From the NCBI RefSeq assembly GCF_024612015.1, contig NZ_CP102512.1, positions 8,060,001 through 8,124,000 of the forward strand: 64,000 nucleotides of DNA. Direction: 5' to 3'. The notes below the pieces were generated by a model. That model did not search any database, was not told the origin of the DNA, and saw only the letters and a list, made by a program, of their open reading frames with translations. The position numbers and the translations under genes were made by a program. This DNA is from Streptomyces sp. CA-210063. GTDB taxonomy: Bacteria; Actinomycetota; Actinomycetes; Streptomycetales; Streptomycetaceae. Below are positions 1 through 8,446 of this stretch, piece by piece; positions within the stretch are counted from its first letter, which is position 1; every line of letters starts with the position of its first letter.

Positions 1-87
1 CGCGGCGCAGGCGCGTCAGGGTGTCAAGGCTCACCACGCGGGCCACTCTGCCCCCACCAGGGGGCCGAGCGGGACCGATCGACGCGC

Positions 88-936
88 TCACACCCATTCG
101 GCCCCCGTCCGACGTCCGACTTCCGGCCGGACGTCGACTTCCCTACGACACTCGGCACCGAAGCGGCGCTCGGCCGCCGTACGGCCATCAGCACTGTTAC
201 GGCCATCGACACCCTTATAGCCGTCCGCACCCGTACGGCCGTCGACAGCCTTATAGCCGTCCGCACCCGTACGGCCGTCGACAGCCTTACGGCCATCGGC
301 ACCCGCCCGGCGGAACGCCTCCGCCTCGTCGCCCCGGTCCTCGGCCGGCGGCTTCTTCGCGCCCCAGCCCAAGTCGGACCGGACCGCGGTGTCCGCGCTC
401 GTGGTCATTCCCGTGCCCGTGCCCGCGTCGGCGTGGACGGCGCCCGCGACCAGCGCGCGAGGTACGTCCGCCCACACCAGGAGCCCCAAGCCGACCGGCT
501 GCGCCCCCCAGGAGCGGCAGAGGGACTCTATGAGGAGCAGCCCTCTCCCGTGTTCCTCCTCGGGCCGCTGCGGCGAGGGATGCGGCTCACCCGGAGCGCA
601 TCCCTCGTCCCGTACCGCTATGCGCACGAGATCGTCGCCGTCGTGCAGCTCGCAGACGATCTGGGCGCTCGCGGTGTGCACGATCGCGTTGGTCACCAGC
701 TCGGACACGACCAGGGCGGCCGTGTCGCAGGTGTCCTCGCAGAGGGCCCAGCCGGTGAGCTGGGTACGGGTCACGCGCCGGGCCTGGGCCACGGCACCCG
801 GGTGCGCGGCCAGCTCGAATCGAAACCGGCGCTCGGCGATTGTCTCGGGGCGCGCCCCGGCGGCCGGACCGGGACCGACACGGTCTCCGGCGGCGTCTGT
901 TCCTAACGGCGCAGGGGGCGGAATCACGCTTGCCAC
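88..936 (-). CDS. ATP-binding anti-sigma-type regulatory protein (HATPase_c_2) with repetitive C-terminal tail
   Basis: The first 150 residues form a GHKL/SpoIIAB-like ATPase domain: a helix with the N-box ELVTNAIVH, then VRDEGCAP (G1-like box) and GRGLLLIESL (G2-like box). Family members act as serine kinases or anti-sigma factors in the cytoplasm. The last 90 or so residues are not part of the fold. They are Gly/Arg/Asp-rich and contain 12-residue repeats of the type GADGYKAVDGRT. Start: GTG at 936 has GAGG five bases upstream and gives MASVIPPPAP; a TTG at 963 is an alternative. The gene is divergent from an HTH/DUF5753 plus DUF397 pair, the arrangement of WhiJ-type regulatory trios in Streptomyces. 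The partner sigma or regulator is unknown. Confidence 0.85.
   Translation of the reverse strand: MASVIPPPAPLGTDAAGDRVGPGPAAGARPETIAERRFRFELAAHPGAVAQARRVTRTQLTGWALCEDTCDTAALVVSELVTNAIVHTASAQIVCELHDGDDLVRIAVRDEGCAPGEPHPSPQRPEEEHGRGLLLIESLCRSWGAQPVGLGLLVWADVPRALVAGAVHADAGTGTGMTTSADTAVRSDLGWGAKKPPAEDRGDEAEAFRRAGADGRKAVDGRTGADGYKAVDGRTGADGYKGVDGRNSADGRTAAERRFGAECRREVDVRPEVGRRTGAEWV
195..320 (-). repeat. 36-bp tandem repeat inside the anti-sigma-type gene
   Basis: Two near-identical 36-bp units lie at 213-248 and 249-284 and a diverged third at 285-320, with a partial copy on the other side. Because 36 is a multiple of three, copy-number change adds or removes 12 residues without shifting frame. 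The repeats encode the tail only, not the ATPase domain. Confidence 0.85.
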
Positions 937-952
937 TATCGCCTCGCCGTGA

Positions 953-1022
953 ACACTTGGCAAGTGTCACTCTGAAAATTGCAGAGTGCCGTGTGACTCT
1001 CTGAACGGCCGTGGCACACTGC
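953..1022. promoter_or_regulatory. Cluster of inverted repeats between the divergent WhiJ-like genes
   Basis: Three inverted repeats are packed here. ACACTTG/CAAGTGT (953-967) has a 1-nt centre. CACTCTG/CAGAGTG (968-988) has a 7-nt centre. TGCAGAGTGCC (980-990) pairs with GGCACACTGCA (1012-1022) with one mismatch. They lie at and just upstream of the 5' end of the ATPase gene and 160-230 bp before the HTH gene. An operator for the adjacent HTH protein is the simplest reading; this is inference. Confidence 0.5.
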
Positions 1023-1185
1023 ACGCAACAGCACGTGTAGCGGCGCCAGTTGGAAATCCCTCGCAGAACGTTCGTATGTACGCACAGTGTCCGTTTGTGT
1101 ACACGGACCTGTGCGGCAGGCAGGGCTTCCGAACGGCGCCGCAGGCCTGTCGGGACGGTTCAGGGGCAGATGAGAGAGGGGCGAG

Positions 1186-2046
1186 ATGAGCGAGCCGCGG
1201 TCCGCGCCGACGGTCGGCCAGGTCGTGCTGGGCCGACGTCTGCTGGAACTGCGCGAGCGCGCCGGCATCAGACGTGAGGACGCCGGGCGCGTCCTGCATG
1301 TCACCGCCGCCACGGTCCGCCGTATGGAGACCGCCGAGGTCGCCCTCAAGATCCCCTATCTCCAGCTCCTGCTGAAGGCGTACGGGGTCGGCGACGAGGA
1401 GGCCGAGACCTTCGTCCGGCTCGCCGAGGAGGCCAACAAACCCGGCTGGTGGCAGCGCTACCACGACATCCTCCCGGGCTGGTTCTCCATGTACGTCAGC
1501 CTGGAGGGTGCGGCCGCCCTGATCCGCGGCTACGACCCCCACTTCGTCCCCGGACTGCTGCAGACCGAGGACTACGCGCGCGCCGTCATGACCTCGGGCG
1601 CCATCGGCCAGACCAAACCCGAGGACATCGAGCGCCATGTAGCCCTGCGCATGCAACGACAGGAACTGCTCACCCGTAAGGACGCGCCCCGGCTGTGGTT
1701 CGTGATGGACGAGACCGCCCTGCGCCGCCCCGTCGGCGGACCGGCGGTCATGCGCGCCCAGCTCGACCGACTGCTGGAGGCCATGGAGCTGTCCCATGTG
1801 ACGCTGCAGGTCGCCACGTTCGACACAGGACCGCATCCCGGCACGTACGGGCCGTTCGTCCTGTTCCGTTTCGCCATGCCCGAACTTCCGGACATGGTCT
1901 ACAGCGAGTACCTGACCGGCGCCGTCTACCTGGACGACCGCTCCCAGGTGGCGACCCACCTCGAGGTCATGGACCGCATGGCGGCGCAGGCCGCCACGGC
2001 ACAACGCACGAAGGAGATCCTCCGGGATCTCCGCAAGGAGCTCTGA
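1186..2046 (+). CDS. WhiJ-like XRE-family regulator (HTH_31 + DUF5753)
   Basis: Residues of about 10-75 form an XRE-type helix-turn-helix (GRRLLELRERAGIRREDAG, then ATVRRMETAE). The remainder, about 90-285, is the DUF5753 domain, with typical segments such as FVPGLLQTEDYARAV and the CHVTLQV-like SHVTLQVATF. The protein is 286 residues, normal for the family, cytoplasmic and DNA-binding. The ATG at 1186 is preceded by GAGGGG at good spacing. It is followed 9 bp later by a DUF397 gene and is divergent from an anti-sigma-type ATPase gene. WhiJ-type regulators of this layout repress development or antibiotic genes in S. coelicolor; the target here is not known and may be the divergent promoter region. 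Confidence 0.93.
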   Translation: MSEPRSAPTVGQVVLGRRLLELRERAGIRREDAGRVLHVTAATVRRMETAEVALKIPYLQLLLKAYGVGDEEAETFVRLAEEANKPGWWQRYHDILPGWFSMYVSLEGAAALIRGYDPHFVPGLLQTEDYARAVMTSGAIGQTKPEDIERHVALRMQRQELLTRKDAPRLWFVMDETALRRPVGGPAVMRAQLDRLLEAMELSHVTLQVATFDTGPHPGTYGPFVLFRFAMPELPDMVYSEYLTGAVYLDDRSQVATHLEVMDRMAAQAATAQRTKEILRDLRKEL

Positions 2047-2055
2047 AGACACCGA

Positions 2056-2340
2056 ATGGATCGCATCAAGTCGCAGTCGCGCACGCGCACCAACACCCAG
2101 GCGCACATACGCGTATACAACGGCATGCCCGCGCGGGAGCTGGGCAGCGAAGGCTGGCACAAGCCCTGGAGCGGCGGCAACGGCGGCAACTGCCTGGAGG
2201 CCATGAAGCTCGCCGACGGCCGGATCGCCGTACGGCAGTCCACCGACCCCGACGGACCCGCGCTGATCTACACACCCGACGAGATGAACGCGTTCATCCA
2301 GGGCGCGAAGGCGGGGGTGGCCGACTTCCTGCTGTCCTGA
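2056..2340 (+). CDS. DUF397 domain protein, partner of the WhiJ-like regulator
   Basis: This 94-residue protein carries the DUF397 signature: WHKPWSGGNGGNCLEAM, then ADGRIAVRQSTDPDGPALIYTPDEMNAFI. DUF397 proteins are small cytoplasmic proteins nearly always encoded next to a WhiJ/DUF5753 regulator and thought to modulate it. Here the start is 9 bp after the regulator's stop, so the two are very likely co-transcribed. The first 20 residues, rich in R/T/Q, precede the conserved part; a shorter start at 2125 is possible. Confidence 0.9.
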   Translation: MDRIKSQSRTRTNTQAHIRVYNGMPARELGSEGWHKPWSGGNGGNCLEAMKLADGRIAVRQSTDPDGPALIYTPDEMNAFIQGAKAGVADFLLS

Positions 2341-2431
2341 GGCTTGTTGCGCCCTCCCTGTTGTTCAGTCATCTCCCTAATCTTGGCACTGAGTTGATCA
2401 CCTACTGCGGCAGAACCTTATGGAGTTCGTC

Positions 2432-3235
2432 ATGAGCGGGCTTTCCCCCGTCGAGATCGACACGAGCAGACCCCATCCCGCGCGGATGTACGACTGGTAC
2501 CTCGGCGGCAAGGACAACTACCCCGTCGACGAGGCGATGGGCAAGCAGATGCTCGCCCTCGACCCCCGGGTGCCGGTGATGGCACGGGTCAACCGTGCCT
2601 TCATGCACCGCTCCACGCGCTGGCTGGCGGAGCACGGCGTACGGCAGTTCCTCGACATCGGCACCGGCATCCCGACCGAGCCGAACCTGCACCGGATCGC
2701 CCAGCGGGTCGCCCCCGACGCGAGCGTCGTCTACTGCGACAACGATCCCATCGTGCTGGCCCACGCGGGGGCCCTGCTGCGCGGTACGCCCGAGGGGCGG
2801 ACCGAGTATCTGCAGGCCGACGTGCGCGACCCGGACGCCGTCATCGAGGGCGCCAAGCAGGTGCTGGACCTCGGCCGACCCGTGGCGCTCTCCCTGATCG
2901 CGCTGCTGCACTTCGTCTCCGACGAGGACGGCGCGCACGCCCTGGTCGAGCGGCTGATGTCCGAGCTGCCCTCCGGCAGCCACCTCGTCATCACCCATGC
3001 CACCGCCGATTTCACCCCGGAGGAGTCGAAGGCGGCGACGGAGAAGCTCAAGGCCGCGGGCGTCACCCTGGCCCTGCGCTCCCGCGAGGAGTTCAGCCGC
3101 TTCTTCGACGGCCTCGAACTGGTCGACCCCGGCGTCGAGGTGCCCCACCACTGGCACCCCGAACTCGGCGAGCCCGTCGCCGGCCAGGACGACGGGGTCA
3201 TCCCGGGGTACGGGGCGGTGGCGCGCAAGCCGTAA
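2432..3235 (+). CDS. SAM-dependent methyltransferase, DUF574/Methyltransf_19 family
   Basis: The N-terminal block PHPARMYDWYLGGKDNY is the hallmark of this actinobacterial family. The SAM-binding loop is FLDIGTGIPT, followed by an acidic end of strand two (YCDNDPIV) and LQADVRDP. The protein is 267 residues. The ATG at 2432 is chosen because GGAG sits six bases upstream; an in-frame ATG at 2420 would overlap that site. The family commonly lies beside WhiJ/DUF397 genes, as here. The substrate is unknown. Confidence 0.9.
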   Translation: MSGLSPVEIDTSRPHPARMYDWYLGGKDNYPVDEAMGKQMLALDPRVPVMARVNRAFMHRSTRWLAEHGVRQFLDIGTGIPTEPNLHRIAQRVAPDASVVYCDNDPIVLAHAGALLRGTPEGRTEYLQADVRDPDAVIEGAKQVLDLGRPVALSLIALLHFVSDEDGAHALVERLMSELPSGSHLVITHATADFTPEESKAATEKLKAAGVTLALRSREEFSRFFDGLELVDPGVEVPHHWHPELGEPVAGQDDGVIPGYGAVARKP

Positions 3236-3256
3236 GGGCTTCGCCGACGACGGCCA

Positions 3257-3302
3257 CACGAAGACGCGGCGCGGGCCAGGAGGCCCGCGCCGCGTCTTCG
3301 TG
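3257..3302. terminator. Perfect 20-bp hairpin, bidirectional terminator
   Basis: A perfect inverted repeat with 20-bp arms (3257-3276 and 3283-3302) and a 6-nt loop lies between the converging methyltransferase and phosphatase genes. There is no strong U-tract, as is common in Streptomyces. Confidence 0.85.
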
Positions 3303-3494
3303 CGCGCGGTGTTGCCCGCGCCGCGTGTTCGTGCGCGTGGTGTTTGCCCGCGCTCATGCGTCGTAGTGTTCGTCGGCGCTGGTGCGCCGTGGTGTCGCCG
3401 GGGCTCGTGCGCCGTGGTGCGCGCCTGGCGCTTACGTGTACGACCAGACGCGGGCGCCGTGCGCGCCGGTGCCTACACGTACGACCAGATGCGG
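3289..3494. repeat. Degenerate tandem repeats, including a copy of the phosphatase gene 3' end
   Basis: Two 31/32-bp direct repeats (3289-3319 and 3320-3351) reuse one arm of the terminator hairpin. Further on, 3431-3453 repeats 3472-3494 with four mismatches at a 41-bp offset. The second of these is the last codons and stop of the phosphatase gene, so a second, out-of-use RVWSYT-stop end lies downstream. The block looks like local slippage duplication. Confidence 0.65.
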
Positions 3495-4201
3495 CGCGGC
3501 GCGTCGACGAGGCGGCTCACCGCGACCACCGGGAACGGCGGCCGCGCGGTCTCCCGCTCCTGCTCCAGCATCAGCCCGTAGTAGATCTGCTCGACCGACG
3601 GCGGCCCGACCGACAGATTGCGCCAGACCGCTCCGGACGACTCCTCCTGCCCGGTCCGTACGAGGTAGGCCGCGGCCATCGTCCCCGTACGGCCGACGCC
3701 GGCACCGCAGTGCACGAACACCGGCCCGGAGTTTTCGGAGACGGTGTCCAGCAGACGCTGCACCTGCTCGGGCGTCGGGGTCTGCCCGTCGCGCATCTGC
3801 ACCCGTACGACATCGAGGCCCGCCTCGCGCGGCAGGGCGAGCTGCGCGGCGCTCAGCTTCTCGGCGCGCAGGTCGACGACCGTGGTGAAACCGAGGTCGG
3901 CGAGCGCCTGGTAGCCGGCGGGGGAGGGCACCGCGCCGCGCCACAGCTTGCCGTCCGTGCCGACGGGCTGGAAGTTGTGGATGCCCCGCACCGAGCGGGT
4001 CCCCTCGGGCGCCGAGGTCGTCTCATGCGCCACGTACGACGCCGCCAGGATGCCGAGCGAACCCGTGGCCCACAGCGCGAGATAGCCGAGCAGTACTCCG
4101 ACGAACACACGCACCACCTTCTGGCGGAGTGAGCGAGGGCGGGCGGGAGCGGTGGGGAGCGGACCGGGGCGTAGAGGGGCGGGCGGGAGGGTTACAGACA
4201 T
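3473..4201 (-). CDS. Membrane-anchored dual-specificity/tyrosine protein phosphatase
   Basis: The catalytic loop VHCGAGVGRTG matches the CX5R signature of protein tyrosine phosphatases, and the upstream VVDLRAEKLSAAQ matches the general-acid region of dual-specificity enzymes. A single hydrophobic segment at about residues 30-50 (VFVGVLLGYLALWATGSLGI) suggests N-terminal anchoring. The orientation of the catalytic domain is not evident from sequence. Length is 242 residues. No clear ribosome-binding site precedes 4201, so a shorter start is possible. The gene is not tightly linked to neighbours. Targets are unknown. Confidence 0.85.
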   Translation of the reverse strand: MSVTLPPAPLRPGPLPTAPARPRSLRQKVVRVFVGVLLGYLALWATGSLGILAASYVAHETTSAPEGTRSVRGIHNFQPVGTDGKLWRGAVPSPAGYQALADLGFTTVVDLRAEKLSAAQLALPREAGLDVVRVQMRDGQTPTPEQVQRLLDTVSENSGPVFVHCGAGVGRTGTMAAAYLVRTGQEESSGAVWRNLSVGPPSVEQIYYGLMLEQERETARPPFPVVAVSRLVDAPRRIWSYV

Positions 4202-4434
4202 GGATGACCCGAGGGTTGGGGACGGGGGGTCTGCTCCGCATCGTAGCCCGCACGCGGTAAGGGTTCTGTCTGTTTGTGTCCGACCTCACGGCATTAGCTT
4301 CGGTATGTGATGACCTTGCATGCTTTGTCGATCTTTGGGGTCCGGGAAGTCCGGCGCGCGGTGCTCCGGCGATTCCCGGGGGCTGTGAGCTCTGGGCTGT
4401 GGGGCGATGAGGCGGACTATAAGGTTCCGGGGTT

Positions 4435-5322
4435 TCACTCCTTGTCCGCGTCGCCGATGCCCACCACCGTCAGGAAGGCGCGGTCCACGTCCGCGTCCTC
4501 CAGGCAGCCGCGCAGCCGCAGGCGGTCGTGGTCGGTGAGGGCGGGGCGCACGACCCCGGCGAACAGGCCGTCGCCGAGTTCGCCCAGCGTCGTCCGCCGC
4601 AGAGGCACCGACGTGGAGTTCCGGCAGCGCTCCCAGGCCTGGGACGCGGCCATGGACTGCCGCTCGGCGGTCACGGGCACACCACGCATGTCCACCCTGA
4701 CCAGCACGGAGGTAGCCTCGGCCCCGTTCCGCTCCTCCTTCCGCGTCTGGGTGAGGTCGGCGAGCCCGACGACCAGCGGGACCAGCAGCGCGGCGCCGAC
4801 ACCCACGGTGATCAGCCGGGCCGCCCGGCCCCGTCTCCCGCCGCCGAGCGGACGCGTGTCCTCCAGATCGGTGTCCGGGGCCGGATCGGGCGCGGTCAGC
4901 ACGGACAGCTGCCCCGCGAGACGCCGCTCGGCCGTGGGCCGGGCCGTGACCGACGCGATCCGCTGCACCAGCCAGGCGATCCCGGACAGCACCACACCGG
5001 TCACCATCAGCACCGGCACGAACACATACGTACGGCTCGCCGGGTCCTCCAGCCAACGGAACCGGCCGTCCTGCTCGCGCGTGTGCGCCTGCCGCAGCCG
5101 GGCGAGCGCGTCCTGCTGCCGCCGGTCGCTCTCCCGGATCCGTTCCTCGATCCGCGCCAGACGCCCCAGCAGCACGATCCCCAGCAACAGCACCCCGACG
5201 ATCAACAGCAGCACCCCACTGAGAATGGCCCGCTGCCACTGCCATCGGTAGAGGTAGACGACGAAGTAGACGCCCGCACCGACCGCCGCCGCGCCCCCGA
5301 AGAGGTAGGCGAGGCGCCTCAT
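4435..5322 (-). CDS. Multi-pass membrane protein, unknown function
   Basis: This 295-residue protein has N-terminal transmembrane segments (about 1-25 and 33-55), a charged helical stretch rich in R/E/Q (about 56-85) that could form a coiled coil, another segment at about 98-122 (VFVPVLMVTGVVLSGIAWLV) and one at about 170-190. The C-terminal third is soluble. No catalytic motif is visible. ATG at 5322 follows GGAGG. It shares one base with the upstream stop (TGATG), so translation is coupled to the phosphohistidine-domain protein. A joint membrane role with that protein is inferred from coupling only. Confidence 0.75.
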   Translation of the reverse strand: MRRLAYLFGGAAAVGAGVYFVVYLYRWQWQRAILSGVLLLIVGVLLLGIVLLGRLARIEERIRESDRRQQDALARLRQAHTREQDGRFRWLEDPASRTYVFVPVLMVTGVVLSGIAWLVQRIASVTARPTAERRLAGQLSVLTAPDPAPDTDLEDTRPLGGGRRGRAARLITVGVGAALLVPLVVGLADLTQTRKEERNGAEATSVLVRVDMRGVPVTAERQSMAASQAWERCRNSTSVPLRRTTLGELGDGLFAGVVRPALTDHDRLRLRGCLEDADVDRAFLTVVGIGDADKE

Positions 5323-7841
5323 CACGGCACCTCCGCCCGTACGTCGCCGGACGTGCCGTCGACCGTCAGCCGGGTCCCCGGCGGGAAACGGCGCACCGCG
5401 TCATCGACACCGACCACCGCGGGCACCCCGAACTCCCGGGCAAGGACCGCGAGATGGGACAACGGGCTGCCCGTCTGCGCGACCAGCCCCGAGAGCCGGG
5501 GCAGCAGCGGGGCGAGCGCCGGATCGAGGGTGCGGACCACCAGCACGGCATCCGACGGCCCGGTCCCCTCGCCGTCCCACGCGGTGCCGATCGCCCGCCC
5601 GCCCGACACACCCCGTACTCCGTCCCCGGACCGCAGGGCGGTGCGCTCCGCGACGACCACACCACCCTCCGCGAGCCGGAACATGTCGGGGAGCGGCGCG
5701 GACGCGGCCCGGGGCAGCCGCTCCTCGAAGTCACGCGGCAGTCCCCCCGCCTCCAGCACGGTGACGAACTCCTTCCACCGCAACAGCCCCGCCCGCCGGG
5801 CATCGCCCACCACACCCCGCACGAGCAGTCTGCGAACCGCCTCCCGCACCATCCTGACCTGCAACTCCTGCACCCAACGGACACGCAGCCGCAGGGCCTC
5901 ACGGGGTGGGAGAGCGCCTACGGAGACGGAGGCCGTGCGGTGGGAGGCGGAAGGGGAAGCCGCGCGGCGGCGGGCGGAGGCGGCGGCGGAGGCAGTGCGG
6001 TGGCGGGCGGGGAGGGTGACTGTGTGCGTGGGGGGAATGGAGGGGGCGGATGGGGAAACTGCCGCGGGGGTGGTGGAGGCGGAAGCCGTTGCGGGCGTGG
6101 CGTATTCCGAAGCCGCGCCCGGGGTGGTGGGGGCGTCGGTGGTGACCGTCGGCGAGCCGTCTCGGATCGTGCCCTCGGGGCGGGGCAGCCGCAGGTCGCC
6201 CCACAGGCTGGGGGCGGTCAGCGCCAGAACCACGGGCTCGGCGGCCACCACCTGGCGGTCCGGCAGGTCCCGGTGCCGCGTCTCCGCGAGGGTGGCGAGG
6301 GCCATGCCCGCGGCCGTGACATGAGGCTCCGGGAGCAGGGCGCCCGCGAGAGCTTCCTGGGCGTGGAGCGAGACCAGGGTGGCGCGCGTCCAGCGGAGGG
6401 CCGAGATCAGCTCGGCGGTCGGCAGTTCCCCGGGCGGCGGGGTCTCGGCGAGCCGCCGGTCCACGTCGGCCACCAGGTCCAGCGCCAGCCCCGGCAACGT
6501 CCTCTTCAGCCGCCCCACCCGCCAGGCGGCCCCCAGCAGCCGGGCACCCGGCGCCGGGTTGAGCCACGCGAGCCGGGGATGCCTCGGCGGGACGGCGCCC
6601 AGCAGCCGCAGATCAGCCGCGGCCCGCCCGCCGACCGTCCTGACGGCCGGTGCCGTCCGCAGATGCCGGCGTGGCGCACTGCCGCCGATGTCGAGCGCGA
6701 AAGCGAGCCCACGGGCCATCGGCGCCACCCACAGGTCCTCCTCCAACGGCTCCAACTGACCCGGCAGGGTCTCCGCCACCGGCCCGGGACCGAGCAGCCG
6801 GGCACCACGCGGCGGCCGCGCCCCCATCGCCGTGATCGGCCGGCTCTGGAACAGCCACAGCCGCCCCTCCTCGTCGAAGCCGAACTCGATGTCCTGCGGC
6901 TCACCGAACACCCGGGCGGCCCGGCGAGCGAGACGGGCGAGACGACGCAGTTCGGAGGCGGTGAGCAGCGGCCGGCCGTTGCCGGCCGACTGCCGCACCC
7001 CGGCCGACTGCCGCACCCCGGCCGCCTCCGTCCGGGCCGCCGACTCGCTCGGACCTGCCGCCCTCCTCGGCGCCGCCGACTCGCCCGTTTTCGTCGGCTC
7101 CCACGGCTCCGCCGGCGCCGCCGACTGTGGTGACTGTGGTGACTCCTTCGGCTCCGCCGATTCCCCCGGCTCCGTCCGCTCCGTCGACTCCGTCCGCAGC
7201 AGCCGCCCCCACCGGCTCAACCAGTAACTCGTCCCCGGCTGTTCACCGCTGACCAGCGTGTCGGGCCCGCCCCGCACCGCGCTGACCAGCATCCGATCGG
7301 TCCGCCCGGACACGGGGTCCGCCCCGAACAGCACACCTCCGACCCGGGCCCGGAGCATCGGCTGGACGAGCACCGCCATGGGCGCGCTGTCGCCGTCGGG
7401 CTGCCGCGCCGAGCCGAGCACCGTGCGCACCGCCGCCCGGAACTCCTCCCACCCCCGCACATCGAGCACCGAGTCGAACCGTCCCGCCAGAGAGGACTCC
7501 CGCGTGTCCTCCTGCGGCGAGGAGGACCGTACGACGAGGGGGCGCGCACCGTGCTCGGACAGCTCGTCCCAGGCATGCGACAGGGTGGAGGTACCGCCCG
7601 CGCGCTCCTCCCTGTGCGCGTCGAGTGAGCGGTACGGGATCACGAAGCCGGGCAGCACAGGCAGCCCCGCGCGAGCCGCCCGCGCGAGATGGGCCGCCTT
7701 GGAACCGGCGAGAAGGGGGAGTGAGGCCGTCGGCTGACTCAGGGGGACGACGTGAGAACGGAGTGTGTCGCCGCACAGGGACGGCGCCCCGTCGTGAGCA
7801 CCCTCCCCGTGTTCTCCGTGACGTTCGTCGAGCGTCGTCAT
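5322..7841 (-). CDS. PEP-synthase/rifampicin-phosphotransferase-like protein: ATP-grasp plus phosphohistidine domain
   Basis: The N-terminus is a PPDK/PEP-synthase ATP-binding domain (SKAAHLARAARAGLPVLPG; VVRSSSPQEDTRESSLAGRF; FGFDEEGRLWLFQSRPI). The C-terminus is a PEP-utiliser swivelling domain with TGSPLSHLAVLARE, where His796 would carry phosphate. The PEP/pyruvate-binding TIM barrel of true PEP synthase is absent. The order therefore resembles rifampicin phosphotransferases, which move a phosphate from ATP through the histidine to an acceptor. Two low-complexity inserts interrupt it (about 215-288, E/S/P/A-rich, and 564-640, A/S/T/P-rich), the first inside the ATP-grasp region. Length is 839 residues. 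ATG at 7841 follows GGAGGG. The acceptor is unknown. Confidence 0.85.
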   Translation of the reverse strand: MTTLDERHGEHGEGAHDGAPSLCGDTLRSHVVPLSQPTASLPLLAGSKAAHLARAARAGLPVLPGFVIPYRSLDAHREERAGGTSTLSHAWDELSEHGARPLVVRSSSPQEDTRESSLAGRFDSVLDVRGWEEFRAAVRTVLGSARQPDGDSAPMAVLVQPMLRARVGGVLFGADPVSGRTDRMLVSAVRGGPDTLVSGEQPGTSYWLSRWGRLLRTESTERTEPGESAEPKESPQSPQSAAPAEPWEPTKTGESAAPRRAAGPSESAARTEAAGVRQSAGVRQSAGNGRPLLTASELRRLARLARRAARVFGEPQDIEFGFDEEGRLWLFQSRPITAMGARPPRGARLLGPGPVAETLPGQLEPLEEDLWVAPMARGLAFALDIGGSAPRRHLRTAPAVRTVGGRAAADLRLLGAVPPRHPRLAWLNPAPGARLLGAAWRVGRLKRTLPGLALDLVADVDRRLAETPPPGELPTAELISALRWTRATLVSLHAQEALAGALLPEPHVTAAGMALATLAETRHRDLPDRQVVAAEPVVLALTAPSLWGDLRLPRPEGTIRDGSPTVTTDAPTTPGAASEYATPATASASTTPAAVSPSAPSIPPTHTVTLPARHRTASAAASARRRAASPSASHRTASVSVGALPPREALRLRVRWVQELQVRMVREAVRRLLVRGVVGDARRAGLLRWKEFVTVLEAGGLPRDFEERLPRAASAPLPDMFRLAEGGVVVAERTALRSGDGVRGVSGGRAIGTAWDGEGTGPSDAVLVVRTLDPALAPLLPRLSGLVAQTGSPLSHLAVLAREFGVPAVVGVDDAVRRFPPGTRLTVDGTSGDVRAEVP

Positions 7842-8134
7842 CGAGCGCCCTCCAGGACCGGCCGTCAACAGGGGGGACGCGAAGGAAGACCCTACGCCTG
7901 ACGACGGAACGAAGGATGGGGGCGGATCACCGCCGGATCGTCTGGACCCAGGGCAGCAGCGATGACTCACCTCCTGGCATCAATGATCCCACCGCCGTCG
8001 ATTTCCTGTCGACCTGGAGACATCTGCCAGCAATCTCCTGGACATCTCCTGGCCTGCCACCTGAGTCGCCCGTCGCCGTACGGTCGGCCACCTGGTCGCC
8101 GGTCACCGGCAGACCCGTGTCGTCGTACAGCCGC

Positions 8135-8430
8135 TCACCCGGCCGGCAGCACCCCGCACAGCGCCTCCACCGCCGCCCCGTACGCGTGCCGGACACGTCG
8201 CGTTCCCCACGACGAGCCCGTCCGGGGCGCCCCCGTCGCCTCGGGATGCCGAAACGCGACCAGCCCGTCGAGCGCGATGCCCCGCCACGCAGCCGCCTTC
8301 ACCGCGGACACCTCGGTCCCGGCGGCAGCCGCAGCACGGCATGCCGCCCCGCCGCCATCCCGGTGACCTCCACGGGTGTGGCCGGGGCCGGGCCGAACCG
8401 GCCGTGGCCGAACGCGGCAAGCCGGTTCGG
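8135..8430 (-). pseudogene. C-terminal remnant of a MocR-type (GntR/aminotransferase) regulator
   Basis: Reading the minus strand with frame changes recovers a continuous aminotransferase-fold C-terminus. It runs GMAAGRHAVLRLPPG, then EVSAVKAAAWRGIALDGL, VAFRHPEATG, APDGLVVGNATCPA and HAYGAAVEALCGVLPAG, ending at a stop (8135-8137). The pieces lie in different frames, so at least two or three indels have broken it. The HTH and most of the PLP domain are missing because gltD begins immediately upstream. It lies in a 605-bp gap in which I see no other gene. Confidence 0.75.
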
Positions 8431-8446
8431 CACTGCCGGGCAGCGG

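Noticed and set aside
1..87. Gene fragment at the left edge
   Set aside because: No frame shows a recognisable protein; it appears to be the 3' flank of the first gene.
195..320. CRISPR-like repeats near the window start
   Set aside because: Head-to-tail 36-bp units without spacers, coding for a peptide repeat.
4202..4434. Possible tRNA or small gene between the phosphatase and membrane protein genes
   Set aside because: No cloverleaf or CCA end could be traced, and no short frame had a ribosome-binding site with a plausible protein; it is likely promoter and 3' flanking DNA.
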